From contig MNCI01021506.1 in the NCBI GenBank assembly GCA_015680685.1, positions 221,017-285,016 of the forward strand: a stretch of DNA of 64,000 nt. The letters are read 5' to 3'. The notes under the pieces are model-generated. The model ran no database searches, was not told where the DNA came from, and saw only the letters and a list, made by a program, of their open reading frames with translations. The position numbers and the translations under genes were made by a program. The stretch comes from Gnetum montanum (taxonomy: Eukaryota > Streptophyta > Gnetopsida > Gnetales > Gnetaceae). Within the stretch, counting starts at the first letter, position 1. Every line of letters starts with the position of its first letter. Shown here piece by piece: positions 12,201 through 23,570 of the stretch.

Positions 12201-15200
12201 CAGTTATCAATCTGGTGCACAAGCAACTCAACAAGGTAAAATTTGGATGATAGTTTTTACAGAAATATCACATTTAAATAATTCGACGTTTTCAATTAAC
12301 ATGCACCACAGGCAGGGTCTCAGTTGTGCTCTTTGTGGCCTAGGCACATCCTATCAAAAATTGGCCTGTCCTCGCAACTGACTTTATGTTAATTCAAAAA
12401 ATGAATGTTTTTAGTTAAATTAGGAACTTATACTCGAATTTCTTGAATCTTGTAATTACATTCATTGGTGCCCGTAAGCGGAACATCAATCATGTTGGAT
12501 CATATTGAATCTTACTGTTATCAGCTATTGAATCTTTGAGCTACTTTCTGTACAATTAGAATCAGAATTTCACAAAAAATCAAATTTTATCCATGAAACT
12601 TAAAAATCAGATAGGCTAATAGCGGATGTGTTTTACATACTTTCTCCTTAATCGAGCATCTTAAAGCTTAAACTATGATGAAAAGAAAATGTGAAACAGG
12701 ATTTCTGTCTGTCATTTGCTACTGTAGAATCTTCCTTGGACTCTTCTATGTAGTAGAACGAAAAATGGATGGAATGGCATAACATTGCTTAAGCGTCAAG
12801 CACCAGTAATCAGAAAATCTAAATATATGAAATTGAAACTGTTTTTAATTACATCAGGGACTTAATGGATCTATTGGGCTAGTTCAGCTTCAACAATCTT
12901 TTGCATAATGCTGGTATATTTCAGTGGCCTATTGAGATTGAACCTGTGACTTATAGGATGGAAGCCAAACACCTTGAAACACAAATATGCATTGCTCAAA
13001 TTAAGTTTAAGCTAAATCAAACTTCTAAAATGTCAAAAAGCATTTCTAAGTTTTAGCAGAAAGAATAAAGGATGTATTGCTGCTATAGTTCATGAAAGTT
13101 TTCTTTCTGAATCCTATCTACGACTAGTTACAATATGGCATTACATTGTTATTCTTGAGAATCTTATGTCTCAAAAAACTGGATTGATTTCATTAGATTG
13201 TCATAACAACTTTAGCTAGAGTGTTCATTAGAGAATGGTAGTCTTTGTAAATTCAACAATTTCGAAGAGTAGATATTTAGGAAATTGGATTTCAGGTGAT
13301 CAATATTTATGTGAGATTGGATTCTCAAGTTCCACAAGGGTTTTGGGTTTCTCATCACTTAGGCTTCTAGGAGAAAAAAATAGATAGATAATTATATTCT
13401 AACTAGCTTTAAGAAAATAATTTAGGCATAAACCAGATCCAATATAGATTAGGAAAAAGACTTATTTACAAGATGATAGTGCCGATGCGGAGGCACTATC
13501 TTCAGAGAGAGAGAGGCTTGTTGAGTAAGGACAATTTAGATACAAGCAATATATTAAAGAATTTCTTATAATTAGTTAATCACCAATTAAAATTTAAGTA
13601 ATAATCTTGTTGCTAATTACCGGACACTGATATCCCCACCCACATGATTAAATGGATTCTAGTAGTTAATGGAGCTTCTCCACCAGTGTTCAGGCCTTCA
13701 TTCTCTTTGTGCATCTAATTTTCTTGTTGTATATCGAGCTTTTTACTCTAGTAGTTTTCTGTCTTAACTATCGATGCCACTGGCTCTGGATGTTTTGTAC
13801 ATATATATTGTTATTTGATATGACTATCGTTAGGTCTGCAACGCTTCCTTTATTTAGGAGCTTTATTTTACCATTCAAATTAAGTCAAGGTGATTTTGGC
13901 TTATTATGTACGCTTTGAACTGTGAGAATGATTTATAATTTCCCTTGCAGATTAATGGTCCAGCGACACCGCTTTCCTTGAAAGGAAGCCCTTACTGGAT
14001 TGCTCCTGAAGTATGCATCCACTTTATTCAAGCTTTTCCTTTTGCAGTGAAAGTTTTTTAAATTCAAGGTTTTGAACATGGTGATGCTTCATCGTCCAGT
14101 GCTAATGCTTTTCGAATTTAATTTTTGTTGTCTGTGCATTTGTTTAGATTTTGACTGAGAAAAGTACTGGTTATGATCTCTCTGTTGACATATGGAGCTT
14201 AGGCTGTACTGTAATTGAAATGGCAACAGGAAAACCACCTTGGAGTGCATATGAAGGGGTATATGCAATCTCTGAGATTCTTTTCTTAACATTGATATGT
14301 ATATTTGAAAAATATTTGATTAGATACTGAAAATTTAAGTGCTGCGTTTCATCCAATATCGTCTTTGACACGTACAATCAAAGAAATCTTGGGTGTTAAA
14401 TATGCGAACATTCTTTGTGTTTCTCATTACATATGTTTTTAGGCTGGTTCTTAAGCAGCGTGATGAATTATATCATTCAAATTAGAAGTTTGTAAAGAAA
14501 CATATCTATAACATGGGATTAAAGAAACTGTAAATATTGGTGGCGTGAGTATAAAACAACTAAGATTTTCCATTTTGACACCAACTTTTTATTAAAACTG
14601 GGGTTTCTTAAACCTTTTTCCGTTAAAAGTGAAAATGGCTGTGCCCTATATCTCAATACTTATATTCCATCCATTTTTTTCTTTTGATGTTTAAGTGCAC
14701 CTGAAATGCTTTTGATGTTTAAGTATATTTATATTTCAGCTTTCTGTTGTTACCATTATTGCTTACACCAATATTGTTATGGAAGTACCTGTATAATTTC
14801 TCATAAACAAAGTTATTGCGTATCTATCTGTAGGCTGCTGCAATGTTCAAGGTGTTCAAAAAGGAAGTCCCTCCCATACCTACTACGTTATCTGCTGAAG
14901 GGAGAGACTTTGTGAGTTCTTGTTTATGTATAAACCCCTCAGAAAGGCCGGCAGCCGTGAAGCTTCTTGAACATCCATTTGTTAGAAATACTGTCCAAGT
15001 GGATACTTCTGTAGAGGTAACCTTTTGCAGTTTATGTCATCAAGACGTAACATGTCATTTTGTTTCTTTATATCTATGATAAACTGGTCTGATTGATTGC
15101 TTTTCCAGAACGGCTCCCATGGTTATTGGGAAAATAATACAAATACTCCTGATGCTACTCTGGTTTCGTCACATATTCATAAGGAGCTTCATGCAACAAG

Positions 15201-15745
15201 GTTATATTTGTTTTTCTGCACCAACTGTATTATTCTTTCAATGTTAAGACTCGCGTTTAAGCACCATAAATTTTATGGATTTATTTGATGATAAACTTTT
15301 TGTTTATTATATTTTTTCCTTGTGGTGAAATTGGTGTAGACATAACGGAATGTCTCATCGCTACTCCAGTCCACAGTTGTCACCTCGGTCTACCCTGGAG
15401 TCATCTCGCAGCTTGTCTCCTCCACGCCTAACTGCCACGACCACAAATGCAGGCTTATTGGGAAATTCTGCAAATGGGTTCCTGACTGCTTTCACAAATG
15501 AAACTTCATTAAATAGGCCCAGATCACCAAACGCGATGAACATACATGGTGGAACAAGATATCCTCTGATTCGTACTTCTGAGTTGAGTCCAAGAAGACA
15601 TGGGTTTATGCCTGAATTTGATCGGGTGAATGCTAACATTGGAGAAGATATTCATGTGAGACTGCAGGATTTTCCTGGTTTATCAAATGAAATTGCATCT
15701 CAAATGTCTTCAAGAACTCCAGAGAGTCCAATCATGCGTGACTGA
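2681..15745 (+). CDS. MAPKKK5: MAP kinase kinase kinase, MEKK type, MAPKKK3/MAPKKK5/YODA group (11 coding exons)
   Basis: The joined exons 2681-3270, 3738-4325, 4411-4498, 6786-6848, 6955-7115, 7585-7660, 13951-14010, 14148-14258, 14834-15016, 15109-15200 and 15340-15745 total 2418 nt, giving 805 residues plus TGA. All ten introns are GT-AG and every junction keeps frame. The kinase domain spans about 373-632: glycine loop GSGTFGTV 380-387, Lys402 (CAMKE), likely helix-C Glu423, HRDIKGAN from 496, DFG 516-518, GSPYWIAPE 534-542. The activation-segment end has Ile539 where this family usually has Met. The N-terminus is basic, then rich in Ser-Pro. HPRLST upstream of the kinase, AAAMFKV within it and LSPRSTLE in the tail recall Arabidopsis MAPKKK3/5 more than YODA. 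By family knowledge these phosphorylate MKK4/5-type kinases upstream of MPK3/6 in immune or developmental signalling. The first in-frame ATG is 2681. No disabling mutation is seen. Confidence 0.93.
3738..4325 (+). CDS. MAPKKK5: MAPKKK exon 2: linker and start of kinase domain
   Basis: Encodes residues 198-392 after acceptor TGCGCAG. It carries several SP/TP motifs, the HPRLST block seen in MAPKKK3/5-type proteins, and the first kinase strands with [10 protein letters not shown]. It ends in phase 2 at AACAG/GTGAAT. Confidence 0.93.
4411..4498 (+). CDS. MAPKKK5: MAPKKK exon 3: ATP-anchoring lysine and helix C
   Basis: Encodes [13 protein letters not shown] and onward to KQMEQ, with catalytic Lys402. 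Intron 2 is only 85 nt. The exon continues codon 393 (AG+A, Arg) and ends in phase 0 at ACAG/GTATTC. Confidence 0.93.
5030..5100 (+). repeat. tRNA-like (SINE-type) relic in intron 3
   Basis: GAGCTGAATTGGTAATCTG resembles an RNA polymerase III A box, and GGGGTTGAG about 40 nt later a decayed B box. The spacing suits a tRNA-derived SINE head. It cannot fold as a working tRNA. Weak but specific evidence. Confidence 0.35.
5961..6012. repeat. Two-copy tandem duplication, 26-bp unit
   Basis: Identical units 5961-5986 and 5987-6012 (TAGCTAATATAGATGGGCAG plus TGTTAT) inside intron 3. Confidence 0.92.
6230..6320 (-). repeat. tRNA-derived SINE relic in intron 3
   Basis: On the minus strand TAGCTTAGTGGTAAGAG (6301-6317) is a good A box and AGTTTGATTCC (6264-6274) a near-consensus B box, about 30 nt apart. 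This head is typical of plant tRNA-derived SINEs of the Au type. The body boundaries and a target duplication are not visible to me. Confidence 0.5.
6786..6848 (+). CDS. MAPKKK5: MAPKKK exon 4: end of helix C and strand 4
   Basis: Twenty-one codons starting [20 protein letters not shown]. Donor TGT/GTGGGT was chosen because the alternative GT at 6853 creates a stop in exon 5, and because the join gives the spacing usual for this family. Confidence 0.88.
6955..7115 (+). CDS. MAPKKK5: MAPKKK exon 5: hinge and helix E up to the catalytic loop
   Basis: Runs from [20 protein letters not shown] to [14 protein letters not shown], ending two bases into the Arg codon of HRD. The acceptor is TTTACAG and the donor CACAG/GTATCA. 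Confidence 0.95.
7195..7275 (+). pseudogene. LINE C-terminal zinc-finger fragment in intron 5
   Basis: A short plus-strand stretch reads [18 protein letters not shown], i.e. C-x2-C-x7-H-x4-C, followed by P and a stop. This matches the cysteine/histidine finger found after the reverse transcriptase of plant LINEs. Nothing else of the LINE is recognisable, so it is either a 5'-truncated insertion or an old relic. It lies 80 nt after exon 5 and does not disturb the splice sites. Confidence 0.5.
7585..7660 (+). CDS. MAPKKK5: MAPKKK exon 6: catalytic loop and DFG
   Basis: Completes [12 protein letters not shown] and encodes [10 protein letters not shown]. It is followed by a strong donor (CAT/GTAAGA) opening the 6.29-kb intron 6. 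Confidence 0.96.
12934..13010 (-). repeat. Possible tRNA-like (SINE) relic in intron 6
   Basis: The minus strand has AGGTTCAATCTC (12934-12945), close to the B-box consensus, with a weak A-box-like stretch about 60 nt before it. Only the B box is convincing. Confidence 0.3.
13475..13500. repeat. Perfect 9-bp inverted repeat (hairpin) in intron 6
   Basis: GATAGTGCC (13475-13483) and GGCACTATC (13492-13500) are exact reverse complements around an 8-nt GC-rich loop. The surroundings are AT-rich, so the local composition is odd. Function unknown. Confidence 0.75.
13951..14010 (+). CDS. MAPKKK5: MAPKKK exon 7: activation segment
   Basis: Twenty codons: [12 protein letters not shown] then SPYWIAPE. 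Ile replaces the usual Met before APE, a mild hydrophobic swap unlikely to abolish activity. The acceptor is CCCTTGCAG. Confidence 0.94.
14148..14258 (+). CDS. MAPKKK5: MAPKKK exon 8: helix F region
   Basis: Thirty-seven codons with [20 protein letters not shown], the conserved helix F and following loop. Phase 0 at both ends. Confidence 0.95.
14834..15016 (+). CDS. MAPKKK5: MAPKKK exon 9: C-lobe end
   Basis: Sixty-one codons starting [16 protein letters not shown], including the subdomain XI arginine in NPSERPAA (Arg617) and the closing HPFVRN. The AAAMFKV start matches MAPKKK3/5 better than YODA. Confidence 0.95.
15109..15200 (+). CDS. MAPKKK5: MAPKKK exon 10: C-terminal tail
   Basis: Thirty codons plus two bases, no recognised domain. 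It is supported by good splice signals (TTTTCCAG, ACAAG/GTTATA) and by keeping frame into exon 11. Confidence 0.83.
15340..15745 (+). CDS. MAPKKK5: MAPKKK exon 11: C-terminal Ser/Pro-rich tail and stop
   Basis: Encodes residues 672-805 and the TGA stop. It contains [13 protein letters not shown], a motif also found near the C-terminus of MAPKKK5-type proteins, and several further SP/TP sites. The end of the 3' UTR is not clear; AATAAA-like strings occur by 16600 but none is compelling. Confidence 0.9.
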
Positions 15746-18700
15746 AATTTTCAAACTGCAACATAAGGTATCGGGGGCTACGAGTTTGTTATGCTAATGT
15801 GATGAAAACGCAAATTATTTTTATTTATCTAATATCTGTTTAATGTTTACCTGTGAAATTAAGTTAACATATTCCGGAAACATTTGTCAAGGTAGTTCTT
15901 TTGGGCATTGTAATTCTTTGTTCTATATTGGATTTTTTTAATTTTTTTTTTGATTTTTGGGGATATCAAATTATGTTCATGATTTAAGGCATGACAGACA
16001 AATCATGATTCAATCTGATATAAATCTTTTCATGAGACAAAACAACACTTAGGGAAGAGGACTGAAACTTTATTATAGAATATTTCAAATGAAATACAAT
16101 GAACAAAAGTTGTATTTCAACTTTGAATTGTTCTTTTTTTTTTTAAATTTTTTTTGAAAGAAGAGGTTGGGACATCATTAGCTGGAAAATTAAATGAGTG
16201 AAGAGCCCACAAAACATCCAAAAGCCTGCGTATGGGGATCAACCCTAAAACAGCAATATACAGAGAGAACCAAAGACAGACCAAAAACAGTTGGACCAAA
16301 CTGCTCCCCCAGTCACCAAAAACATTATCATTCCAAAAACCAGAAACTTTCTTTAAAGCCTATAAATTGCTGACCAATGCTTTGGACAAAAGAACAAAAT
16401 GTACAATGCATCAGGTGGGAAAAGGTAACAAGGAATGCATACAGAATTCCTTTAACTCCATGTGGAGGGTATCCAGCTACATCCTGTCCTCAAATTTAAT
16501 GAAGCCATGTGATTCATTTAGACTCTTCAAGTCTTGAACTTTCAGTTGTTACCATAACATCCTAATGTTGATATTGTACTGGAAGTGGTAAAATACAATA
16601 AATAATTAGAGAGTTATAAAAGCCATATAGATGCTTTGGAGAACCTTAGAATTTTGTGGATGTGTGGAGGAATTGGATACTACCACTGTTATAGATTAGT
16701 TGGTTTTTTCGTGGTTCACTATAGATAAACTCTTCACTACAATACATAAATTCATGTTGCAAGATGCGTTTAATTCATAACACAAATTTATAGGACTGAA
16801 GGTCCTGAAAAATTTCCTTCCTCTGCAACATTAGAGAGAACATACAGCCAAATGTTCTCCAAAATAATGTAATTACTTTCTGCATCGTGTGCAAGACGCT
16901 AGAGAATGATATTAGTTGGGTCCGCGTTTGGAGTAATGATACGATGGGACATAATATTATTTTTGTAGTCCGATACACCTGTGAAGCATATGTTGGAGCA
17001 CCTGACCAATGCATGCTAAAATATGTACCCTCAAAGTATGCGTTTACAGCTCATTTTTCCATCGGTGACCAGTCCATGAAATGCTAATTTTACATCAAAG
17101 CATGCTTACCATACTGAGGCAAAACCGTAATCTCTTTGCAGAATTTGATATCGCAAAAATGTACGTCTGCATTCTGACAACATATTCAAGATCCAGGGTG
17201 TGAATCCAAGTAAAAGAATGTACTTATACTAAAGTTGTGGTTCCGATCCTGAAGTATAAAATAAAAATGCGATAGGAGATTTAAGTATAGTTATCTTAGG
17301 AATTCTAGCTTTAATGCAATCCGGATCAGTGCCAGAATTGTGATTGCTATTCCAAGTCAGGATGCCAAGTGATTCTGAGTTGCAAGTCCAGGTAGATTCT
17401 GACTGTTACGCTCTGCTAATAGAGTTACATGTGTTCTTAAAAAATCTTTAGAAATCTGATTTCTTATGCTTTTCAATATCTGTATTCCAGGCAATTCTAG
17501 GTTGTGTTTTGAGTGATCCATGATCCAGAATTTTTGGAATGATAAAATGATATCTATTTCGACTGTGTGGATTTAACAATGATTGCTTTAAAGGATGCAA
17601 CGAGCCAACGAAAAAGAGAACAGTTTAAATCACGTCTGTGGGTAATAAGGAAAATATTTTGTAAATGTTAATACATGTATCAAAATCATCTTCTATAGTG
17701 GCAACACATTGGATACAAAACAGTGAACTCTTCATAATACTGTCATGTCTTCTGAACGTTATAGGTTACTGCCAAGAACTGTAGATAAGGAACACGATGT
17801 CAATGGTGATAGTTTCTTTAATATTTTTTGCTTTGCTATTGAAAGAACCAACTCTTTAAATCTCGTCTGCTTGGAGCTTGAGTCTAGAATTCAGGATACA
17901 AAATTCATGAAACATCAGCATTCCAATCCAATGTTGCCATAAAACCAGACTTCAAACTCCAGGCTCATTCATAAGATTCCAAGACTAATCTCACTGTGCT
18001 TCAAATCTCATTTTATTAATTTAAACTTTTTTAACCTCTTCTTAAAAAACTCCAAGCTCATATTTTGGCTGTGGACAAATTTGATCATTTGTTTTCTGGA
18101 CCGTAGAACAAAGAGACTCATCTCTAGCTCTAGAGTCATGAAAATTATTCATACAAGCGTGATCTCTCGGCATTGATAAACGATACACCTCACTAAATGG
18201 ACCAAAATACTGACCAGTAGAAGCGCCTACATCACCAGGGCATGAAAAATTAACGTCAATCTAACAAGATCATAGCTTATCATCATTAAAGATTACATCA
18301 TTCAATAGGTAACATCACGTCAAAATGCATCATTAGATACATAGAGATTATATCAAAATGTTAGAGCTTAGGCCAGTACATAATGAATCACAAGCTCATG
18401 GGCTTAAGGTAATTACATCATAAATAAAAACATCGTCCAAGGTAAGCCTCTAGCTTGACATCCACACCCATAAGAATGGTTTTTGCCTCTAACATCAGCA
18501 CCTACAGTAGCAACATCTGCATAGAACGTCCTTCAGAACGGCGCATGCTACATCCACAACATGTCAGCACATCATGATCATTAATAAAAATATCAACCAG
18601 ACTGTTCAAAAGCATCTATCCAAATACGAAGAATAATACAAAACTAGTACCATGCAATAGTTGGACAAAAGAAAAACACTGATATCACCTATGACAGGAT

Positions 18701-18820
18701 TGATACCAGCAAATTTGACTTAGCAACAATCCTACAACCGTAACATCCAGTGTCCGGAATTGACTAACATTAGTAGTTGACACCAAATCTGTGCATTGTC
18801 AACAAGATCTTTTGGCTACA

Positions 18821-19022
18821 GTCCTAATCTAAGGAACACATCATGGAATCGGTTCCAAGTCCCTGGAACTCATTGCAGGAATGGTCCTAAATCCCAAGAA
18901 CACATTGCGGAATTGGCTCTAAATCCTTGCTAAATCCTTGAAACACGTTGCAGGCAATAGTCCTAAATTTAAGAAACACATCATGAACCTCATCCTAAAT
19001 CCAAGGCATACATTACAAACTA
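18821..19022. repeat. Degenerate 32-bp minisatellite, about six units
   Basis: Units begin near 18821, 18852, 18884, 18916, 18960 and 18992, with spacing 31-32 nt except one unit lengthened by a small internal duplication (CTAAATCCTTG twice). The consensus is close to GTCCTAAATCCAAGGAACAC followed by ATTGCAGGAATG. Confidence 0.7.
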
Positions 19023-19085
19023 TGATAAGCCAACTTTTGAAATTTCCTTCTGCGCAGAAATTTGCCAATTTTCATAATGTCATTG

Positions 19086-19272
19086 TACCATGACTTGTGT
19101 TAAACTAGACCGCAACCGATGGTCACCTTGTAAAACTTGACCATGACTTATGGCAATGCTATCTTAACCTAACCATGAACGATGGTTGACATCACCATGA
19201 CTTGAGTACAACTTGTGGTGACAACCATGATTTGTAGTGTAAGCTTATGACTTGACCATAACTCTTGGTTTT
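19086..19272. repeat. Cluster of a degenerate ACCATGACTTGTGG motif
   Basis: Six variants of ACCATGACTTGTGG follow directly after the 32-bp minisatellite at irregular spacing. They look like a second, older simple array. Confidence 0.5.
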
Positions 19273-21204
19273 GTGAATTTCAAAAAAGTGATGCAACAAC
19301 AAATGCCATAAGTGAATAAAGGTCATAAGAGCTGAAAATACAAGCATGATCGTTAGCAAGTTAATTCAACATGATAAGACAAGGACCATACATTGGAAAA
19401 TTTTTAAAATGCCATGCCAAGGGTACAAAACTTCCATGCAAAAGAAAGTTAGAATCGTTATGCAAAACATATGAGGGAATACACATCAGATCTAATGTGT
19501 GGACTAACAAGTCCTCATCTTGTAAGGCCAAATGCATTTTAGCAACCTTGATCATTGCTAGCATGAAGCATGATGCGATATGCTATATCCATTGTTTGAC
19601 CACTCGTTCAGATTATTGAATAACCTAGTAGGATAATCAAGAACTTCATTTGGCTTGGAGGAAAGGGGAAATTGCATAGCATACCTTGCCAAGTGAGAAG
19701 ACATTCCTAAACCAGAGTTTGGAGGATGGGACATCCAGAAATTTGAGGATAGCCTTGTTGTCAAAACATATCAGCCGAATACCAACCCAAGAACATCCTT
19801 AAATATGCTTAGTGTAACACAAGTCCCAACTATGACAGATTCCACTATACAAGCAAAAATGTTTCCTCAACGACCTGTGACTGATATCTCCCCCTTCTTT
19901 CAAGCAAATTCTAATTGCAATCTATGACAAATTTCCAGTTGGAAACCATGGCAAAGTGGGAAAGAATTTTAATGAGGGTCAGTTTGCATCGTTGGGGTCT
20001 TTTCTTTGATGCCAGTTATGCCCTTTGCATCGATGTGGTTAAGACTATGCATCATTTATTGGCCTGATGCCCTTGTCATGTAATTGTTTTGAGGGCAGCT
20101 GGCCTTGCTGTACCATGTGAGTACATCGGCATTCATGACAACTGTTCATGACAATCGTTTGGCTTGTCTTGCTTGAAGAATTTGGAATGTGGTGGCCATT
20201 TTTGGGTTGCAATTCCTCTCCCCTGAGAGGGTTGTAGGTAGGGCTAAGTGGGATTGGCTCAAGTTAGATGCAATGATGGGTGTTACTCTCATAGTTGGTG
20301 TCAGTCATGTTTTTCTTAATAGGATCACACATACAGGTCATCCCTTAACTAAGCCATTTTTAATGTTAGTCCTCATTCTACCTAGGAAGTTGGTGAAGGA
20401 AGTAGAAGTTGCTACTTGGATGAAAAGGGGGTTGTCAATGAGCAGAGCTACATTGAGTAGACACTATATTGACTAGACATTGAACTAGAGAACGAACCAC
20501 TTCAAGAAGAGCCACAACAACTTCAACACTCACACAAGGCTCATCAATAGACTATTTTTGGGATTTCCAATGAATAGGCCACACAATTGTATGAGGATCA
20601 CTTGATAAAAAGGAATGAGGATTAGTGCTATGGCTTGCTGAATGTCGAGGTTTGTCCCTTCTAGTAGCTAGGTGTCACCAAATATGCAACAGGTACATAG
20701 ATTAGGATGTTTTTTCAAAGATTCGCACTTCAATGTCATTCAGACAAGAAGGGTGAGGGAATTGAGTGCTTCTAGACCTACAATCAATCTACTAGGTTCT
20801 TAACAGAGAGAATGACTTGAGAATATATTAGGTTTTTTATGATGTCTACTTTGATGATTGTCATTGTAAAAATTAGAATGGGCTGCGAGCTTTAATTTGA
20901 TGTTGTTTGTGGTCTGTAGTTCTAGTTTCTCTTGTCATTCTTCCTTTTTCTGTTGTCACATCATGCTATTGTGGGCCTAATATGTTTTCTCAACCTCACA
21001 TAATGACAGATGTTGTGTTGTGTCTCATGTTGGAAATATCTTGGGCTCCATATTGTGAAGCCATTTTGTTTGAGGCTTCCTTTTGTATAATTTTTTGTTC
21101 CTGCATGGGTGTCAATTTTATCTAGGCCCTCCATTTTTTGTTGCTTTTCTCATGTATCTTTAACCATTTTTACATTTATATAGCTTGACCTCCTTTCCAA
21201 GAAA

Positions 21205-21233
21205 AGGAAAGAAAGAAAGAAAGAAAGAAAGAT
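21205..21233. repeat. GAAA microsatellite
   Basis: A run of about seven GAAA/AAGA units. It could mark the tail of a retroposed sequence, but no retroposon body is recognised upstream. Confidence 0.85.
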
Positions 21234-22149
21234 TCGAAATAAAAAGCAAGGTTTTCTCTACCTTCACCATCACCATTTCTCCTTTTCTACAAGCCTCCAG
21301 CCAACCGGACTCTTGAAGAATTAACCACAAATAATGGCTGTTAAAAGTTGATTACAACAGATGAAGGCTGATAACAGCAGAGTAAGATTGATGATTGCTG
21401 TATGGAAAAGGGCAACTGGGCTTCTGAATTTATAGGTTGGGGTTAAGAATCAATGATTAGGATCAAAAGGTTACTGGAAGGCTCAGATTGTATCTTTGTT
21501 GATCTGTGATTTCACTCTTAATCCATGTTTTTTGTCTTTTTCTCAAATAGTTGGATGGAATAATGATCTGGGTCAACGGATATCAACCGGTTACAACCAA
21601 GCTCTACAAACTTCCTAATAATTACATCAGTTGGCTAAATGCATAATCATAGGTATAAAATACCATGAATCCAAAATTACCATAATACACAAATTACCAA
21701 AAACACCATCATTATTACCATGGGGCCCATATCCATCAAGACGTGGTCTATTCAAGAGACACCAAGGAGTTACTAGTCAATAATATTAAAAGAAAAAGCT
21801 TCTTATAATTCAAGTCACTTGTGCAATCCCTGAATGTCAAATAAAAGTTCAAGCGCATAGATGCTACAATTAAATAAATGCCATAGCTATGCATGTTATA
21901 AAATCAAAATTAAAGGAAAGGTTAGAGGTTTGATTCCCATAAGAACAAGGATAAAACATAAGAGTGTTATAATAAACTACCAAGCAAATTGGACAATCAG
22001 AACAGAGGTTTAGCTGGTATGCACATATTTTGAGAGTCTAGCTGTTATCCTTACCTAAATGATGACCTTGATTAGGATGCAGGAGATTATCATATGGAGA
22101 TGCTTCTATATCAAGTATCATATGGATAACTATTAACACATGGAATTTA

Positions 22150-22810
22150 TGTTGGAAAAGTGAAGACAAATATGTTACCATTATTTCTTGTGTTTCCTCT
22201 TAAGTTTTTTAAAAAGAGGTTGCATTTTTTTTAAAAAAAATGTCACTTTTTAAAGTGATGTTTATGTGGGGATGTGTTTTATCCCACATGAGTTAGGATT
22301 GGGGTTTGGTCCTAATGTTTCCTTATAAATAGAAGGCTGGGGTAGCTTTTAGGTGTGTGTTTTTTTGATGTGGAAGTATTGTATTGAGGTTTTAACTTGG
22401 AGATGTGAATCTTGTTGATGTTGATCTGAGATTTGTTGGAGTAACATATTGGGTGCTTGGGAAAGCTATAAAGATGGCTTGTGTCCTTAAGATTTGAGTA
22501 GAATAGAATGCAAGTTAGCATTGTTGTAGAGGTAGGGTAAAAAGGGCCCAAATGACGTAAATCTCTGTGTTCTTGTGCTATTTTCTTTCGTTGTTTTCAT
22601 TTTGTTGTTACAGCGAACATTTGCTAGAGTTTACAATGTTTTTACAGTGATTTACAACGTTTATTTGATCAACTACAACGTGATATCTTCTACCTTTAAT
22701 GTTTTATTTAGATCCGCGGTGTTCTAATAATTTCTTTAGAGCTTCTCTAGCATGTTTTCAAATCTAATCTGTTGATTGTTTTGTTTAAACTCCCGTTTCC
22801 AATCATAACA
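22150..22810 (+). repeat. Copia 5' LTR
   Basis: 661 bp, TG...CA. It contains TTATAAATAG (from 22323), a clear TATA box, within a block (about 22206-22349) that is missing from the 3' LTR. Confidence 0.93.
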
Positions 22811-22830
22811 ACTAGTATCAAAGCCAGATC
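22811..22830 (+). promoter_or_regulatory. Copia primer binding site
   Basis: TAGTATCAAAGCCAGATC directly after the 5' LTR is a decayed form of TGGTATCAGAGC, complementary to the 3' end of initiator methionine tRNA, the usual Copia primer. Confidence 0.8.
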
Positions 22831-22837
22831 TAAAGAG

Positions 22838-23570
22838 ATGGAGAGGCTGCAAACAATGAAAAGATTGGTAGAAAGGAACTGGAACATGTGAAGCATTTTG
22901 GTGAAGGTCGTTTTAGCACAAATGCAGTGCCTAGAGGCCTTAGAACTCTTTCAACCAACGGAAATGTCAAATGCTGATTGGAGAAAGATTAAGACTAGGG
23001 CATTATCTTTCATTCATCCAAGCTTAAGCAATGGGATCTTGGCATCAATTAAACCTAATATGGATCCACATGATCTGTGGCAAACGCTGAAGAATAGGTT
23101 TGATAAAGCATCAAGTTTGAATACCTTTCACATTTATCAAAGAATTTTTAAATGCAAGAAGAGATCTTATGTGTCTTTCCAAGATCATTTGGATGAGATG
23201 ATGGGATATTTGAATAAGTTGGAAGAATATAAAATTGTTATTCAAGATTTAGTTAAATCCTATGCTTTGTTAGGCTCCTTACTTGATTCTTGGTCTACAA
23301 TTGTGATGTCTATTACTACTTCTAGGAGTTTTTTATCTATGACGTTTGAACATGTTGTGTCTACCCTTTAGGATTTAGAAGAAAGAGTAGATGAGTCTTT
23401 TGGACCTAGAAATGTTCATGTAGCAAAGGAAAGAGGGAGAAGTAGGAGATGTTTCCCAAGTAGGGGGAGAAGTAGCAATAAAGGTGTATCACCTAGCAAA
23501 ACTCAAACTCAAGAGTGTTGGTTCTATAAGAAGAAAAGTCATTTGACGAAGGATTGCTTTGCATGAAAAG
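22838..23570 (+). pseudogene. Copia gag (UBN2-type capsid and degenerate zinc knuckle)
   Basis: The frame starts at ATG 22838, is cut by TGA at 22889, then runs open 22898-23371 with capsid motifs such as DLWQTLKNRFDKASS and FKCKKRSYVSFQDHLDEM. After a TAG it continues with a basic tail and CWFYKKKSHLTKDCF, a CCHC knuckle that has lost its second cysteine (Tyr in its place). By family knowledge this protein packages the element RNA into particles. Nonsense codons make it inactive. Confidence 0.9.

Larger units (their letters stand above)
7661..13950 (+). other. MAPKKK intron 6 (6.29 kb)
   Basis: The long intron separates the DFG exon from the activation-segment exon. It is AT-rich and has no recognisable coding element; its short frames look like chance. 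It contains a possible tRNA-like relic near 12934-13010 (minus strand) and a perfect short hairpin at 13475-13500. It probably holds old transposons too decayed to name by eye. Confidence 0.85.
15746..22149. other. Intergenic region, no gene seen
   Basis: About 6.4 kb between the kinase gene and the Copia element. Frames of 60-100 codons occur, for example near 16232, 17745 and 20189 on the plus strand, but none resembles a known family or shows conserved motifs. The stretch holds a degenerate minisatellite, a cluster of a shorter repeated motif and a GAAA microsatellite. Confidence 0.6.

Noticed and set aside
16117-16537. Short frames on both strands after the kinase gene
   Set aside because: They overlap in opposite directions, lack motifs and lie in low-complexity AT-rich sequence.
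20189-21125. Possible gene fragment (95- and 72-codon frames)
   Set aside because: No recognisable domain, no splice structure, no codon pattern distinct from the surroundings. A decayed transposon is possible but not supportable.
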